The position numbers and the translations under genes were made by a program. A stretch of DNA of 64,000 nt from Alphaproteobacteria bacterium UBA6324 (GTDB taxonomy: Bacteria > Pseudomonadota > Alphaproteobacteria > CAAGCB01 > CAG-977), in NCBI GenBank assembly GCA_002439085.1, contig DJSW01000030.1:37599-101598 (forward strand). Reading direction: 5' to 3'. A model generated the notes under the pieces. It made no database searches. It worked only from the letters and a program-made list of their open reading frames with translations, and was not told where the DNA came from. Of this stretch, positions 24,418 to 33,229 are shown piece after piece; positions within the stretch are counted from its first letter, which is position 1; the number at the start of each line of letters is the position of its first letter.

Positions 24418-24618
24418 ATGGCACAACGTTATTTGACACCGAAACAAATCGAAGTTTTAAGGTATCTGTCGCAAGGGATGCAAAACAAGCAGATCGCGAA
24501 AGCGATGGGGTTGAGCACGGCGACGGTTAAAATCCATTTGAACGGAATTTATATGCGTTTGAACGTCAGCAACCGGATACAGGCCGTTTTGTGGGCGCAA
24601 TCCAGCGATTTAATCTGA
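24418..24618 (+). CDS. Stand-alone LuxR-type HTH protein
   Basis: A 66-residue protein consisting only of a GerE/LuxR-type helix-turn-helix: LTPKQIEVLRYLSQG, NKQIAKAMGLSTATVKIH and the dimerisation helix to the end. No receiver or sensor domain precedes it. The ribosome site AAAAGGGGGACG and intact frame argue for a real gene. It closely resembles the C-terminal domain of the orphan response regulator at about 47 kb, so the two may bind similar sites or compete. It is divergent from the LysR gene and ends in a strong terminator. Confidence 0.85.
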   Translation: MAQRYLTPKQIEVLRYLSQGMQNKQIAKAMGLSTATVKIHLNGIYMRLNVSNRIQAVLWAQSSDLI

Positions 24619-24628
24619 CGGCGCGATA

Positions 24629-24659
24629 AAAAAGCCCCCGACGGATACGGGGGCTTTTT
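24629..24659 (+). terminator. Strong bidirectional intrinsic terminator
   Basis: AAAAAGCCCCCG (24,629-24,640) and CGGGGGCTTTTT (24,648-24,659) form a 12-bp perfect stem with A and T tracts on both sides, serving the LuxR-type gene and the convergent nhaA. Confidence 0.92.
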
Positions 24660-24683
24660 CATATTTTATATTTCACAGGACGG

Positions 24684-25955
24684 TTAAAGCGGTTTGTTTT
24701 CCTTTTTCAAAACTTTGGTGACAAACCATTCTTTCCAGCGGCGGCCGTAATGGAACACGACGGCGCCCCACAACGCGGAGATGACCGATCCGCAAATGAC
24801 GCCCAGACGGATTTCCTGCTGGCTGGTTTCGCCGGGCAGAGCCAGTTTCCCGACGAACAGCGCCATGGTGAACCCGATCCCCGCGACGACCGCGACGCCG
24901 TACAGATCCAGCATCGTGACGGCTTTGGGGAAAGAGGCGATCTTCATTTTGATCAGCGCCCAGGTTGTCAGGAAAATACCGATCTGTTTGCCCAAAAACA
25001 GGCCGAAAATAATGCCAAGCGTCAGCGTGTGCGTGAACGTGTGAACCGTGACGCCGCCGAAATACAGTCCCGCGCTGGCGAATGCGAACACGGGCAGGAT
25101 GAAGAAATCAACCCACGGTTTCAGCACTTTCATCAATTTGTTCAGCGGCGATTCCCTTTCGCCGTCAACGCGCATCGGATAGGCCATGGCGACGACGACG
25201 CCCGCGATCGTCGTGTGAATGCCGCCGTTCAAAAAGCAGAACCACAGAACGACGCCCAGCAGCAGGTAGGGCAGGAAATACGTGACCTGCATTTTGTTCA
25301 GCAGGTACAGCGCGAACGTCGCGATGCAGGCGTAGCCCAGCAGGGACAGATAGACGCCCTGATTGTAAAACAGGGCGATGATGATGATCGCGCCCAAATC
25401 GTCGAAAATGGCGATCGCCAGCAAAAAGATTTTGGCCGCCTGCGGAACGTGTTTGCCGACCAGCATCAAAACGCACACGGCGAACGCGATGTCGGTCGCC
25501 GTCGGGATCGCCCAGCCGTGCATATATTCCGGCGCGCCGTTGTTGATGATCGCGTAAATGATCGCGGGGCAGCAAATGCCGCCCAACGCCGCGATGCACG
25601 GCACGAAAACCTGACGGATGTCGGACAGGAAACCCTCTTTCATTTCGCGTTTCAGTTCCAAACCGACCTGCAAAAAGAAGAAAACCATCAAAATGTCGTT
25701 GACCCACCATTCGATCGAACGCGGGAACATTTGTTCCCCGACGCCCAAAGTGATCGTCGTTTGCAAAAAGTGGTGCACGGGTTCGCGCGCCGCCGTGTTC
25801 GCGCAGACGATCGCGACGATCATGGCGAAAATCATCACCAGACCGCTGGTGGCTTCGTTGTTGATCAGCTTTTCAAACCACGCTTTGGAAAACAGGCGGG
25901 GCTTTGTCTTTTCGTCGATTTTCACTTCGACGGTTTCTTCCGCAATTTCAGTCAT
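24684..25955 (-). CDS. nhaA: Na+/H+ antiporter NhaA
   Basis: A 423-residue inner-membrane antiporter that expels Na+ in exchange for protons. The paired functional aspartates are seen in AIFDDLGAIIIIALFY, and TATDIAFAVCVLML carries the unwound-helix region of segment 4. About 11-12 transmembrane segments follow a charged N terminus of 40 residues. The start at MTEIAEE is supported by AAGGAAT eight bases upstream; a longer frame adds 15 residues without a better ribosome site. It lies downstream of the OadGAB and TPR-methyltransferase genes on the same strand, in keeping with a sodium-linked economy. Confidence 0.96.
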   Translation of the reverse strand: MTEIAEETVEVKIDEKTKPRLFSKAWFEKLINNEATSGLVMIFAMIVAIVCANTAAREPVHHFLQTTITLGVGEQMFPRSIEWWVNDILMVFFFLQVGLELKREMKEGFLSDIRQVFVPCIAALGGICCPAIIYAIINNGAPEYMHGWAIPTATDIAFAVCVLMLVGKHVPQAAKIFLLAIAIFDDLGAIIIIALFYNQGVYLSLLGYACIATFALYLLNKMQVTYFLPYLLLGVVLWFCFLNGGIHTTIAGVVVAMAYPMRVDGERESPLNKLMKVLKPWVDFFILPVFAFASAGLYFGGVTVHTFTHTLTLGIIFGLFLGKQIGIFLTTWALIKMKIASFPKAVTMLDLYGVAVVAGIGFTMALFVGKLALPGETSQQEIRLGVICGSVISALWGAVVFHYGRRWKEWFVTKVLKKENKPL

Positions 25956-26024
25956 GGGATTCCTTTTCCATAAAAATAAATCTCTTATGTTTTTTAACAA
26001 GAAGGGGCGGAAAATATCAAGGTT

Positions 26025-27422
26025 TTATTTCTTTTCCCCCGTTACCAGCAAGCCGCGGACGGGTTGTCCCATTTCAAAACGCAGTTCCGTTTTTTCAATG
26101 TTCGCGACGGACAGGCCGCTTTGTTCCATTTGTGCGCGGACATAGGCCGCGCCGTGCGCGAACCGGCCGGACGGTTCCATGACATATTCCGTTTCGTTTT
26201 GCGTGTTTTCGCTGACGGTAAAGACTGTTTTCCCGCCGGTTTTCAACGCGGCCGCCATGCCGGAAAACAATTCCGACAGATCGCCGAGGTAGGTGAAAAC
26301 GTCCGACGAGATGATCAGGTCGAAACGGTTTTCGTTTTCCGGCAGAAAGGATAAAATGTCGCTTTGTTCCAAGCGGGTGTAGCGGTCGGTTGCCGCCGCT
26401 TTTTTCAGCATACCGGCGGACAGGTCAACGCCGGTCAGCGTTTCTGTCGCAATTCCTTGTTCCGCCAAAGCCGCGGCGCACAGCCCCGTGCCGCACCCCA
26501 GATCCAGAACGTCGGGCGGGGTCGGAAAGTTCAGCCGCCGAACCGCCGCCGCCACCAATTCCGGCGCGTGGTAGGACAGGCCGGCCAAAACGGAATCGAA
26601 AGAATCGGCAAAAGCGTCGAACAATTCCTTGACGTATTCGGCGGACGCGCGTTTGACGCCGTGTTCGTTTTTCAATGTTTCCAGCGTGTGCCGCGCGACG
26701 GCGTTATCGGGAAAGGCGGTCAGCCATTCGTCCGTCAGCCGCCATACGGTTTGCGTGTCGCCGCGCAGCTGCAGATTGTACAAACAGCCGCTGAGCATGA
26801 TGTGCGTGGTCGGCGTTTCCTGTGCCGCCAACAGGCGGAGGTACAATTCCGCGGCCTGTTCGTAATCCTCGGTCTTTTCCGCCAAAGCGGCGGCGGCGAA
26901 CAGGTATTCGGGATCATCGGGCGACCGGCGCAGCAGATGTTGGTAAATGGTGGCGGCTTTTTCGTTTTGATCGGCCATGGACAGCGCGTAGGCCAGATTG
27001 AACAACGCCAGCAAATCGTCGGGCGTTTGACGCAGCGCCCGTTCATAGGCGGCGGCCGATTCGTCAAAGCGGTTCAGGGCGGACAGCGCGTTGCCGCGGT
27101 GGATCAGCGCGTTCGCGTAATCGGGCTGGGCGGCCAAAGCTTTGTCACAGGCGTCCAAAGCGTCTGCGTAACGGCCGGTTTCATAACGGACGCCGGCCAG
27201 ATTCGACCAGCAGACGGCGTCTTGCGGGCAGGACGCGGCGGCGGACAGATAACACTGTTCCGCTTTGGCGAAATCGCGCAGGCCGTAATACGCGTTGCCG
27301 GCCGCCACCCGCAAAGCGTAGTCGTCCGGATTGTTTTTCAAGGCGTTTAACGCGAGTTTCAGAGCGGCGTCGTATTCCGCCCGTCCGTTTTTGTCGTTGA
27401 TTTGCGCGACGATGTCCGTCAT
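26025..27422 (-). CDS. TPR-repeat SAM-dependent methyltransferase (copy 1)
   Basis: A 465-residue fusion. Residues 1 to about 240 are tetratricopeptide repeats (for example YYGLRDFAKAEQCYLSAAAS), and the C-terminal part is a class I methyltransferase with motif I DVLDLGCGTGLCAAALAEQG, the acidic loop TGVDLSAGML and the segment DLIISSDVFTYLGDL. The substrate is unknown; TPRs suggest a protein partner or protein target. It is a diverged paralogue of the next gene, whose stop it overlaps as ATGA, so they are translationally coupled. Both follow oadB directly. Confidence 0.82.
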   Translation of the reverse strand: MTDIVAQINDKNGRAEYDAALKLALNALKNNPDDYALRVAAGNAYYGLRDFAKAEQCYLSAAASCPQDAVCWSNLAGVRYETGRYADALDACDKALAAQPDYANALIHRGNALSALNRFDESAAAYERALRQTPDDLLALFNLAYALSMADQNEKAATIYQHLLRRSPDDPEYLFAAAALAEKTEDYEQAAELYLRLLAAQETPTTHIMLSGCLYNLQLRGDTQTVWRLTDEWLTAFPDNAVARHTLETLKNEHGVKRASAEYVKELFDAFADSFDSVLAGLSYHAPELVAAAVRRLNFPTPPDVLDLGCGTGLCAAALAEQGIATETLTGVDLSAGMLKKAAATDRYTRLEQSDILSFLPENENRFDLIISSDVFTYLGDLSELFSGMAAALKTGGKTVFTVSENTQNETEYVMEPSGRFAHGAAYVRAQMEQSGLSVANIEKTELRFEMGQPVRGLLVTGEKK

Positions 27423-29044
27423 TGCGGTTTTTTCCGCGCCGTGAACAGGACGCAGGGGTAATCCCGATCATCCGTTTTATACAGCTTTTCCTGCGACCGG
27501 CCGGTTTCAACCAATCCGGATGCCGACAGGCGGGCGGACACATAGGCCGGATTGTGGCTGAACCGGCCGTAAACATCCGCGGAAAACTCCGGTTGCCGCG
27601 TTTGCGGCGTTACGGTGAAAATGAAAACGCCGTCCGGTTTCAATACGCGTTCGACGGCCGCGAATGCCGGCGCGGGATCGGCGAACCAGTAAAGCGCGTC
27701 CGAACAAACGATCAGGTCGTAGCGGTCTTCGCACGTCGCGCAGAACGCAAGCAGATCGCTTTCCTCCAATCGGTCGTAGGCGTTTGTATTTTGCGCGGCG
27801 GCCAGTGCCGTTTCGGATACGTCAATACCGGTCAGCGAACCGTCCGGACGGCTGTAATCCCGCAAAAACGGTGCGGCGTCGCCCGTGCCGCATCCGATGT
27901 CCAGAACGGCCATGGATTTCGCGACGGACAGGCCGGCGGTTTGAAAAGCTTTGTCCAGCACATTCGCCAAAAAGGATTTCCGGTCGGGCGAAGCGTCCGG
28001 ATCGGGCAGTTCGCTGGCGGCGTCGATAAATTCGATCGGGGCGGAATGTTTGATTTCGTCGCCGGAAAACGCTGCGCACAAATAGTCTATTTGCGGCATA
28101 TTTCCGTATGCCGCGCGGAACGCCGCCGCTTTTTGATCCGCCGTTTCTTTCAAGCCGTCGGCGCGCATCGCGAACAACAGCGTCCGGATCAATGAAAACA
28201 GCGTGTCCGAATAGCCGGAAACGTGTTCCAGCAATCCGGCGGCACGGTCATAATTTTTCTTTGCAATCAGCACCCGCGCCCAATTCAGCCGCGCGTCGTC
28301 GGGAATATCCGTCAATCCGGCCAGCGTGCCGAACGCTTCGTCCGCCGCGTCGTATTCCCCCAACGCGGCGTCGGCGTTGGCCACCGCCATCCAGACGACG
28401 GGATTGTCCGCGCGGTCGTTCAACGCGTCCGCGCCATAGGCGATGATTTCCTTTTCCATATGGCCGGAGGTCAGGGCGGCGTAGAAAAACGTGTTTTGCA
28501 ACGCCGCGTTTTTATTGGCCTTCAAAGCTTTTTTCAGAAAAAACGACGCTTGGCGCGTGTTCCAGAACAAAGCGGCGTAATAGGCCGCGTAGCATAAAAC
28601 GCGTTCGTCCCGTTTCAAGCGCGGATAAAACGATTTGACAAACGCGTATTGTTCATCCGTCCGGTTCAGCGCGTCCAGCAGTCCCGCTTTCAACAGGCAG
28701 GCGTCCGCGTTGTTCGGATCGACGGACAGCGTCTTGTCCGCGAAGACCAGAGCTTCCCCGTATCGGTCAAAAGAGTTCAGCACTTCGGCCAGACACAGGT
28801 AGCCCTGCGCAGGCAGGCGGCCGACCCTTTTGCGCATTTCGTCGAAAAAAACGGCGTCCGGACGGGAATATTGCAGCCGGCAGAGAACGGCGTTCGTCCA
28901 GCTGGCCGTGTCGTCGGGGTCGCGCATCGACAATTCGTCGAACGCGGCGGCCGCCTCTTCGTACCGCTTTAAAAGAAACAGGCCGACGGCGCGGGATTTG
29001 CCCGCTCCGCCGGCCGTGTTTTCCTTTGAAACAACGGATTCCAT
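27419..29044 (-). CDS. TPR-repeat SAM-dependent methyltransferase (copy 2)
   Basis: A 541-residue paralogue of the preceding entry with a longer helical-repeat half (to about residue 300) and a C-terminal class I methyltransferase: motif I is VLDIGCGTGDAAPFLRDYS, then LTGIDVSETAL and DLIVCSDALYWFADPAP. The ATG at 29,044 overlaps the oadB stop (TGATG) and is preferred over a GTG three codons upstream. Coupling to oadB on one side and to its paralogue on the other implies that all are made together, though a link between a methyltransferase and the decarboxylase is not established. Confidence 0.82.
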   Translation of the reverse strand: MESVVSKENTAGGAGKSRAVGLFLLKRYEEAAAAFDELSMRDPDDTASWTNAVLCRLQYSRPDAVFFDEMRKRVGRLPAQGYLCLAEVLNSFDRYGEALVFADKTLSVDPNNADACLLKAGLLDALNRTDEQYAFVKSFYPRLKRDERVLCYAAYYAALFWNTRQASFFLKKALKANKNAALQNTFFYAALTSGHMEKEIIAYGADALNDRADNPVVWMAVANADAALGEYDAADEAFGTLAGLTDIPDDARLNWARVLIAKKNYDRAAGLLEHVSGYSDTLFSLIRTLLFAMRADGLKETADQKAAAFRAAYGNMPQIDYLCAAFSGDEIKHSAPIEFIDAASELPDPDASPDRKSFLANVLDKAFQTAGLSVAKSMAVLDIGCGTGDAAPFLRDYSRPDGSLTGIDVSETALAAAQNTNAYDRLEESDLLAFCATCEDRYDLIVCSDALYWFADPAPAFAAVERVLKPDGVFIFTVTPQTRQPEFSADVYGRFSHNPAYVSARLSASGLVETGRSQEKLYKTDDRDYPCVLFTARKKPQ

Positions 29045-30396
29045 CAGTTGCACATCACCAGCAGAATACCGGCCGCGACCGCAGAGCCGATCACGCCGGA
29101 CACGTTGGGCCCCATGGCGTGCATCAGGATGAAGTTCGTCGGGTCGGCTTCCTTGGCCACGCGGTCGGCGACGCGCGCCGCCATCGGAACCGCGGAAACG
29201 CCCGCCGCGCCGATCAGCGGGTTCAGTTTTTCTTTGCTGAACACGTTCATCAGTTTCGCCATCAGAACGCCCGTGGCCGTCGCGATCGAGAATGCCGCCA
29301 GACCGAGGAACAAAATCCCCAGCGTTTCTTTGGCCAGAAACTTATCCGCGGACAGTTTCGATCCGACCGTCAAGCCGATGAAAATCGTCACGATGTTGCA
29401 CAAATCGTTCGCCGCCGTTTTCGCCAGACGGTCAACGACTTTGCTTTCACGCAGCAGGTTGCCGAACATCAGCATCCCCATCAGGGGCGCCGCGCTGGGA
29501 ACGAACAGGATGCAAAGCAGGACGACCAGAAAAACGAAGACAATCTTTTCCTTGCGGGACACTTCGCGCAGTTGTTTCATTCTGATTTTGCGTTCTTCAA
29601 CCGAGGTCAGCGCGCGCATGATCGGCGGCTGGATGATCGGTACCAGCGCCATATAGGAATACGCCGCGACAACGATCGCGCCCATCAGTTCGGGTGCCAG
29701 ACGTCCCGTCAGGAAAATCGCCGTCGGGCCGTCCGCGCCGCCGATGATGCCGATCGACGCCGCCTGTTTCAGCGTGAAGTTCACCAATCCCAGATCGGTC
29801 AGCCACAGCGCGCCCAGAACGGTCGCAAAAATTCCGAACTGCGCCGCGCCGCCCAGCAGGGCGACTTTGGGGTTGGCGATCATGGGGCCGAAATCCGTCA
29901 TCGCGCCAACGCCCATAAAGATGATCAGCGGGAAAATGCTGGGCGGGGCGATGCCGATGTTATAGATATACAGCAAAAATCCCGTCACGCCGTCCATGAC
30001 TTCGGACACGCCGGCGCCAGGCGCGTTCGACAAAAGGCCGCCGAATCCGATCGGAATCAGCAACAGCGGTTCAAATCCTTTGGCAATCGCCAGATAGATC
30101 AGGATCAGGCTGATGCCGATCATGACCAGCTGTCCCATGCCCATGGACAGCAGCATTTCCTTGCCCGTTGAGGAAACCGTCGATCCGGAATCGGCGAGGA
30201 AGCCGTACAGACCCGTCGATTTCACCAGCATGGCGAACGATTCGTGATTGGCCATATAGTCGGAAAACATCTGGCCGATCCGTCCGCCCGAAGCCGCCGC
30301 GACAATGTTGACCAGCGAAAACAGGGCGCACAGACCGACGACCGACCACATAATGAATTTGTGGCGGCGTTCGGCTTTGAAAAATTGTTTTTCCAT
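29044..30396 (-). CDS. oadB: Na+-transporting decarboxylase beta subunit
   Basis: A 450-residue integral membrane subunit that decarboxylates carboxybiotin and pumps Na+ outward. The signature intramembrane stretch is GIIGGADGPTAIFLTGRLAP, whose Asp is the Na+/proton site of the family, with NPKVALLGGAAQFGIF shortly before it; the C-terminal MAARVADRVAKEADPTNFIL is also typical. There is an N-terminal extension of about 60 residues with an extra hydrophobic helix. It follows oadA by ten bases and is coupled to the methyltransferase gene downstream. Confidence 0.94.
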   Translation of the reverse strand: MEKQFFKAERRHKFIMWSVVGLCALFSLVNIVAAASGGRIGQMFSDYMANHESFAMLVKSTGLYGFLADSGSTVSSTGKEMLLSMGMGQLVMIGISLILIYLAIAKGFEPLLLIPIGFGGLLSNAPGAGVSEVMDGVTGFLLYIYNIGIAPPSIFPLIIFMGVGAMTDFGPMIANPKVALLGGAAQFGIFATVLGALWLTDLGLVNFTLKQAASIGIIGGADGPTAIFLTGRLAPELMGAIVVAAYSYMALVPIIQPPIMRALTSVEERKIRMKQLREVSRKEKIVFVFLVVLLCILFVPSAAPLMGMLMFGNLLRESKVVDRLAKTAANDLCNIVTIFIGLTVGSKLSADKFLAKETLGILFLGLAAFSIATATGVLMAKLMNVFSKEKLNPLIGAAGVSAVPMAARVADRVAKEADPTNFILMHAMGPNVSGVIGSAVAAGILLVMCN

Positions 30397-30406
30397 GTCC
30401 GCCCCC

Positions 30407-32182
30407 TTATTTCAGCGTCATCAGCAGCTGACCCGTGACAACCTGATCGCCCTGATGAACGGCGATTTTGTCAACGACGCCGTCCGCAGGCGCGGGAATC
30501 GGGTTTTCCATTTTCATGACTTCCAAAATCATGATGGGCTGACCTTTGGTCACGCGGTCGCCCGCGTTCGCGACGATCTTGACCACCGTTCCGGGGACGG
30601 GCGAGGTCACGTCCGCCGCCGCGCCGTTTCCGGCCGCCGCGGGTTTGGCTTCGACCTTGCCGGCCGCGCCGACCGTGACGGTGAAGGATTTGCCGTCAAC
30701 GACGACCGTGTCGCCGTTCAGCGTCGCGTTGTGTTTTTTGCCGTTCACGACAACGTCGAAATCGCCCGTCGTCGCGCGCGGTTTTTCCTTGTAGCGGACG
30801 CCGATCTTGCCTTCGCCTTTCAGGAACGCGATGCCTTTTTCGCCGCAGGCTGCCGCGATAAAGATGTTTTCGTCCGTTTCGGGCAGGTTGTTTTGTTTCA
30901 AAACGTCGCGGAAATGCGCGATCTGTTTGTCCGGATTGCGGTCGTTGATGGCCAAAGGCGATTCCTTCGTCGGTTCCAATCCCAGCTGTTCGGCCGCGAT
31001 TTTGACGACTTCGGGATCGGGTTCATGCGGCGTGCGGCCGAAGTAGCCCAAAACCATTTTGCCGTATCCCGCGGCGATTTTTTTCCACGGGCCTTGCATG
31101 ACGTTGTTGAACGCCTGCTGGAAATAGAATTGCGACACGGGCGTGACGGACGTGCCGTAGCCGCCTTTGCGCACGACTTCCTCCATCGCTTTGACGATCG
31201 CGGGGAATTTGTCCATGATGCCGTTGTCGCGCAGCATCTGCGTGTTCGCCGTCAGCGCGCCGCCGGGCAGGGGCGACCAGGGAACGCGCGGTTCGACCTT
31301 TGTCGCTTCGGGCGGCAGCAGGTATTCGGACAGCGCGTTTTTCAAAAATTCCTCGGTTTCCAGAATCTTTTGCGGATCGACGTCCAAAACGTAATCCGTG
31401 CCGCGCAGGGCGTGCCACATCGTCAGCACGTCGGGCGAGCAGGTGCCGCCGGAAACGGGCGCCAAAGACAGGTCGATCGTGTCTGCGCCGGCTTCGATCG
31501 CCGACATACAGCACAGAACCGATGTGCCGGCCGTTTCGTGCGTGTGGAACGAAATCGGTTTGTCCGTCAGTTTGCGCATCCGTTTGATCGTTTCATGGAC
31601 GATCGCGGGCGTGCAGGTGCCCGACGCGTCTTTCAGGCACAGGGAATCGAACGGAACGTCGGCGTCCAGAACCGCGCGCAGGCGCTGTTCGTAGAAATCG
31701 GCGTCGTGCGCGCCCGTGCATCCGGGGGGCAGCGACATGATCGTGATCGTCATCTGGTGCTGCAATCCGGCGTCTTTGATCGCTTTGCCCGAAACGATCA
31801 GGTTGTTCGGGTCGTTCAGGGCGTCGAAGTTGCGAATCGTCGTCATGCCGTGTTTTTTGAACAGTTTGGCGTGCAATTTGATCAAATCGGTGGACATCGA
31901 ATCCAATCCGACGACGTTGATGCCGCGCGCCAGCGTCTGCAGGTTTGCGTCGGGTCCCGCCAGTTCGCGGAATTTGTCCATCACGTCAAAAGCGTTCTGG
32001 TTGCAGTAAAAGAAAGCGGATTGGAACGCCGCGCCGCCGCCGGCTTCAAAATAGCGGATGCCCGCGTCGCGCGCCATTTCCACAGCGGGGAAGTAGTCTT
32101 TGGGCAGAACGCGCATTCCGTAGGCGGATTGAAAACCGTCGCGAAACGCCGTACACATAAAATTGATAACTTTTTTAGCCAT
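30407..32182 (-). CDS. oadA: Oxaloacetate decarboxylase alpha subunit with biotin carrier domain
   Basis: A 591-residue cytoplasmic carboxyltransferase that moves CO2 from oxaloacetate (or a related acid) to biotin. The N-terminal TIM barrel has FRDGFQS (canonical RDxxQS), the carboxylated Lys in LCLKDASGTC and the metal-binding HxH in SFHTHETAG. The C-terminal domain carries the biotin Lys557 in EVMKMEN, after a Pro/Ala-rich linker (ending near AAAGNGAAADV). The FRDGFQS variant differs from the LRDAHQS of Klebsiella-type enzymes, so the exact acid (oxaloacetate versus another) is less certain than the class. Order oadG-oadA-oadB is canonical. Confidence 0.92.
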   Translation of the reverse strand: MAKKVINFMCTAFRDGFQSAYGMRVLPKDYFPAVEMARDAGIRYFEAGGGAAFQSAFFYCNQNAFDVMDKFRELAGPDANLQTLARGINVVGLDSMSTDLIKLHAKLFKKHGMTTIRNFDALNDPNNLIVSGKAIKDAGLQHQMTITIMSLPPGCTGAHDADFYEQRLRAVLDADVPFDSLCLKDASGTCTPAIVHETIKRMRKLTDKPISFHTHETAGTSVLCCMSAIEAGADTIDLSLAPVSGGTCSPDVLTMWHALRGTDYVLDVDPQKILETEEFLKNALSEYLLPPEATKVEPRVPWSPLPGGALTANTQMLRDNGIMDKFPAIVKAMEEVVRKGGYGTSVTPVSQFYFQQAFNNVMQGPWKKIAAGYGKMVLGYFGRTPHEPDPEVVKIAAEQLGLEPTKESPLAINDRNPDKQIAHFRDVLKQNNLPETDENIFIAAACGEKGIAFLKGEGKIGVRYKEKPRATTGDFDVVVNGKKHNATLNGDTVVVDGKSFTVTVGAAGKVEAKPAAAGNGAAADVTSPVPGTVVKIVANAGDRVTKGQPIMILEVMKMENPIPAPADGVVDKIAVHQGDQVVTGQLLMTLK

Positions 32183-32199
32183 ATTCTTTCACCTTACCG

Positions 32200-32400
32200 T
32201 TAGCCGTTTTTCAGCTTGACCGCGATAGCCGCGGCAATCAAATCGCCGTCGTCCGCGGCGTCCGTTTTTCCGGATTCGTCCGAAACACCCAGATATTTGA
32301 AAATCGCCGCCTGCGCGTACATCGACGCGATCAGCAGCAACAGAAACAAAAAGACGCCGGACATACCGATCAGCGTCAGTTCCAATCCTTGAGCAAACAT
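32200..32400 (-). CDS. oadG: Oxaloacetate decarboxylase gamma subunit
   Basis: A 66-residue small subunit with a single transmembrane helix (about residues 9-29, TLIGMSGVFLFLLLLIASM) and a short charged tail. Size, helix position and place directly upstream of oadA identify it. In known complexes the gamma subunit anchors alpha to beta and its tail binds zinc, but the tail here lacks the usual His/Cys residues. The ATG has AGAGG upstream. Confidence 0.85.
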   Translation of the reverse strand: MFAQGLELTLIGMSGVFLFLLLLIASMYAQAAIFKYLGVSDESGKTDAADDGDLIAAAIAVKLKNG

Positions 32401-32440
32401 GAAAACCTCTGTCCTGTTACACTAAATCTTGCTTGTTCCA

Positions 32441-32469
32441 GTTATATATTGAACCGATTTTTTTTTCAA
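32441..32469 (-). promoter_or_regulatory. Candidate promoter of oadGAB
   Basis: On the minus strand TTGAAA (32,464-32,469) and TATAAC (32,441-32,446) are 17 bases apart, about 40 bases before oadG. Assigned by consensus only. Confidence 0.45.
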
Positions 32470-32611
32470 AGCATTTCCGTCGCCCGTTAACTTTTTATAG
32501 ACGCGTGAAAGGCGCGGAAACATTCCGGTTTCGCTTTTTTGCTGGACAGGCGGAGCGGTTGCGGGCAAACCTACATGAAATCGTTTGTCATTAAATTCGG
32601 GACGGCTGGTT

Positions 32612-33229
32612 ATGTCAAAAGGGTATTTGGAAGTCATCGCGGGTCCCATGTTCGCCGGAAAAACGTCGGCTTTACTGAAAAAAGCGCGGGCGTTCGACGG
32701 GGAAATGGTGCTGATCAAACCGTCGTTCGACACGCGGTACGGCATTTGCGAAATCAAAACGCACGACGGAGTCGCCGCCGCCGCGTTCAACCTGACCAAC
32801 ACGTCCGAAATTCTGGAATCCGGCGCGATCGAAAAGGCGCAGGCCGTGTTTTTCGACGAGATCCAGTTTTTCACCGAACCCTATTTCGGCGGCGACATCA
32901 TCGCGTGCATCAAAACGCTGGTCGGGCGGGGGCTGCACGTCGTGTGTTGCGGGCTGGACATGAACTGGAAAGGCGAACCGTTTGAAATCATTTCAAAATT
33001 AAAGGGTGCGGCCGACCGTTACACGCCGCTGCAGGCCAGATGCGCCCTGTGCGGCGAACCAGCCATCTACACCTACAAGCGCGGCGGGTCGAAAGCCGAC
33101 ATCGAATTGGGCGCGGCGGACATTTACGAACCCAGATGCGCCAGACACTATCCGTTCAGCGGGGTTTACGAACCGGACGAAACACCGGAAAACGCCAGTG
33201 AAAAACAGGGGGATTTGTTTGATTTGTGA
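32612..33229 (+). CDS. tdk: Thymidine kinase
   Basis: A 205-residue type II thymidine kinase of the nucleotide salvage pathway, making dTMP from thymidine and ATP. The P-loop is GPMFAGKTSALLKK, the catalytic Glu region is VFFDEIQFF, the lasso/nucleoside-binding part is CCGLDMNWKGEPFE, and the structural zinc site has CALC and a later CxxH pair. The ATG at 32,612 is preferred over an upstream in-frame TTG because the family begins here. It is divergent from oadG and slightly overlaps the next membrane-protein gene. Confidence 0.95.
   Translation: MSKGYLEVIAGPMFAGKTSALLKKARAFDGEMVLIKPSFDTRYGICEIKTHDGVAAAAFNLTNTSEILESGAIEKAQAVFFDEIQFFTEPYFGGDIIACIKTLVGRGLHVVCCGLDMNWKGEPFEIISKLKGAADRYTPLQARCALCGEPAIYTYKRGGSKADIELGAADIYEPRCARHYPFSGVYEPDETPENASEKQGDLFDL

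Noticed and set aside
24750..25973. Plus-strand open frame opposite nhaA
   Set aside because: Highly polar Asp/Gln/Arg-rich translation complementary to membrane helices, a classic antisense artefact.
30305..32203. Open frame of about 630 codons on the plus strand opposite oadA/oadB
   Set aside because: Low-complexity Arg/Phe/Gln-rich translation typical of an antisense shadow; oadA on the other strand has full family motifs and a ribosome site.
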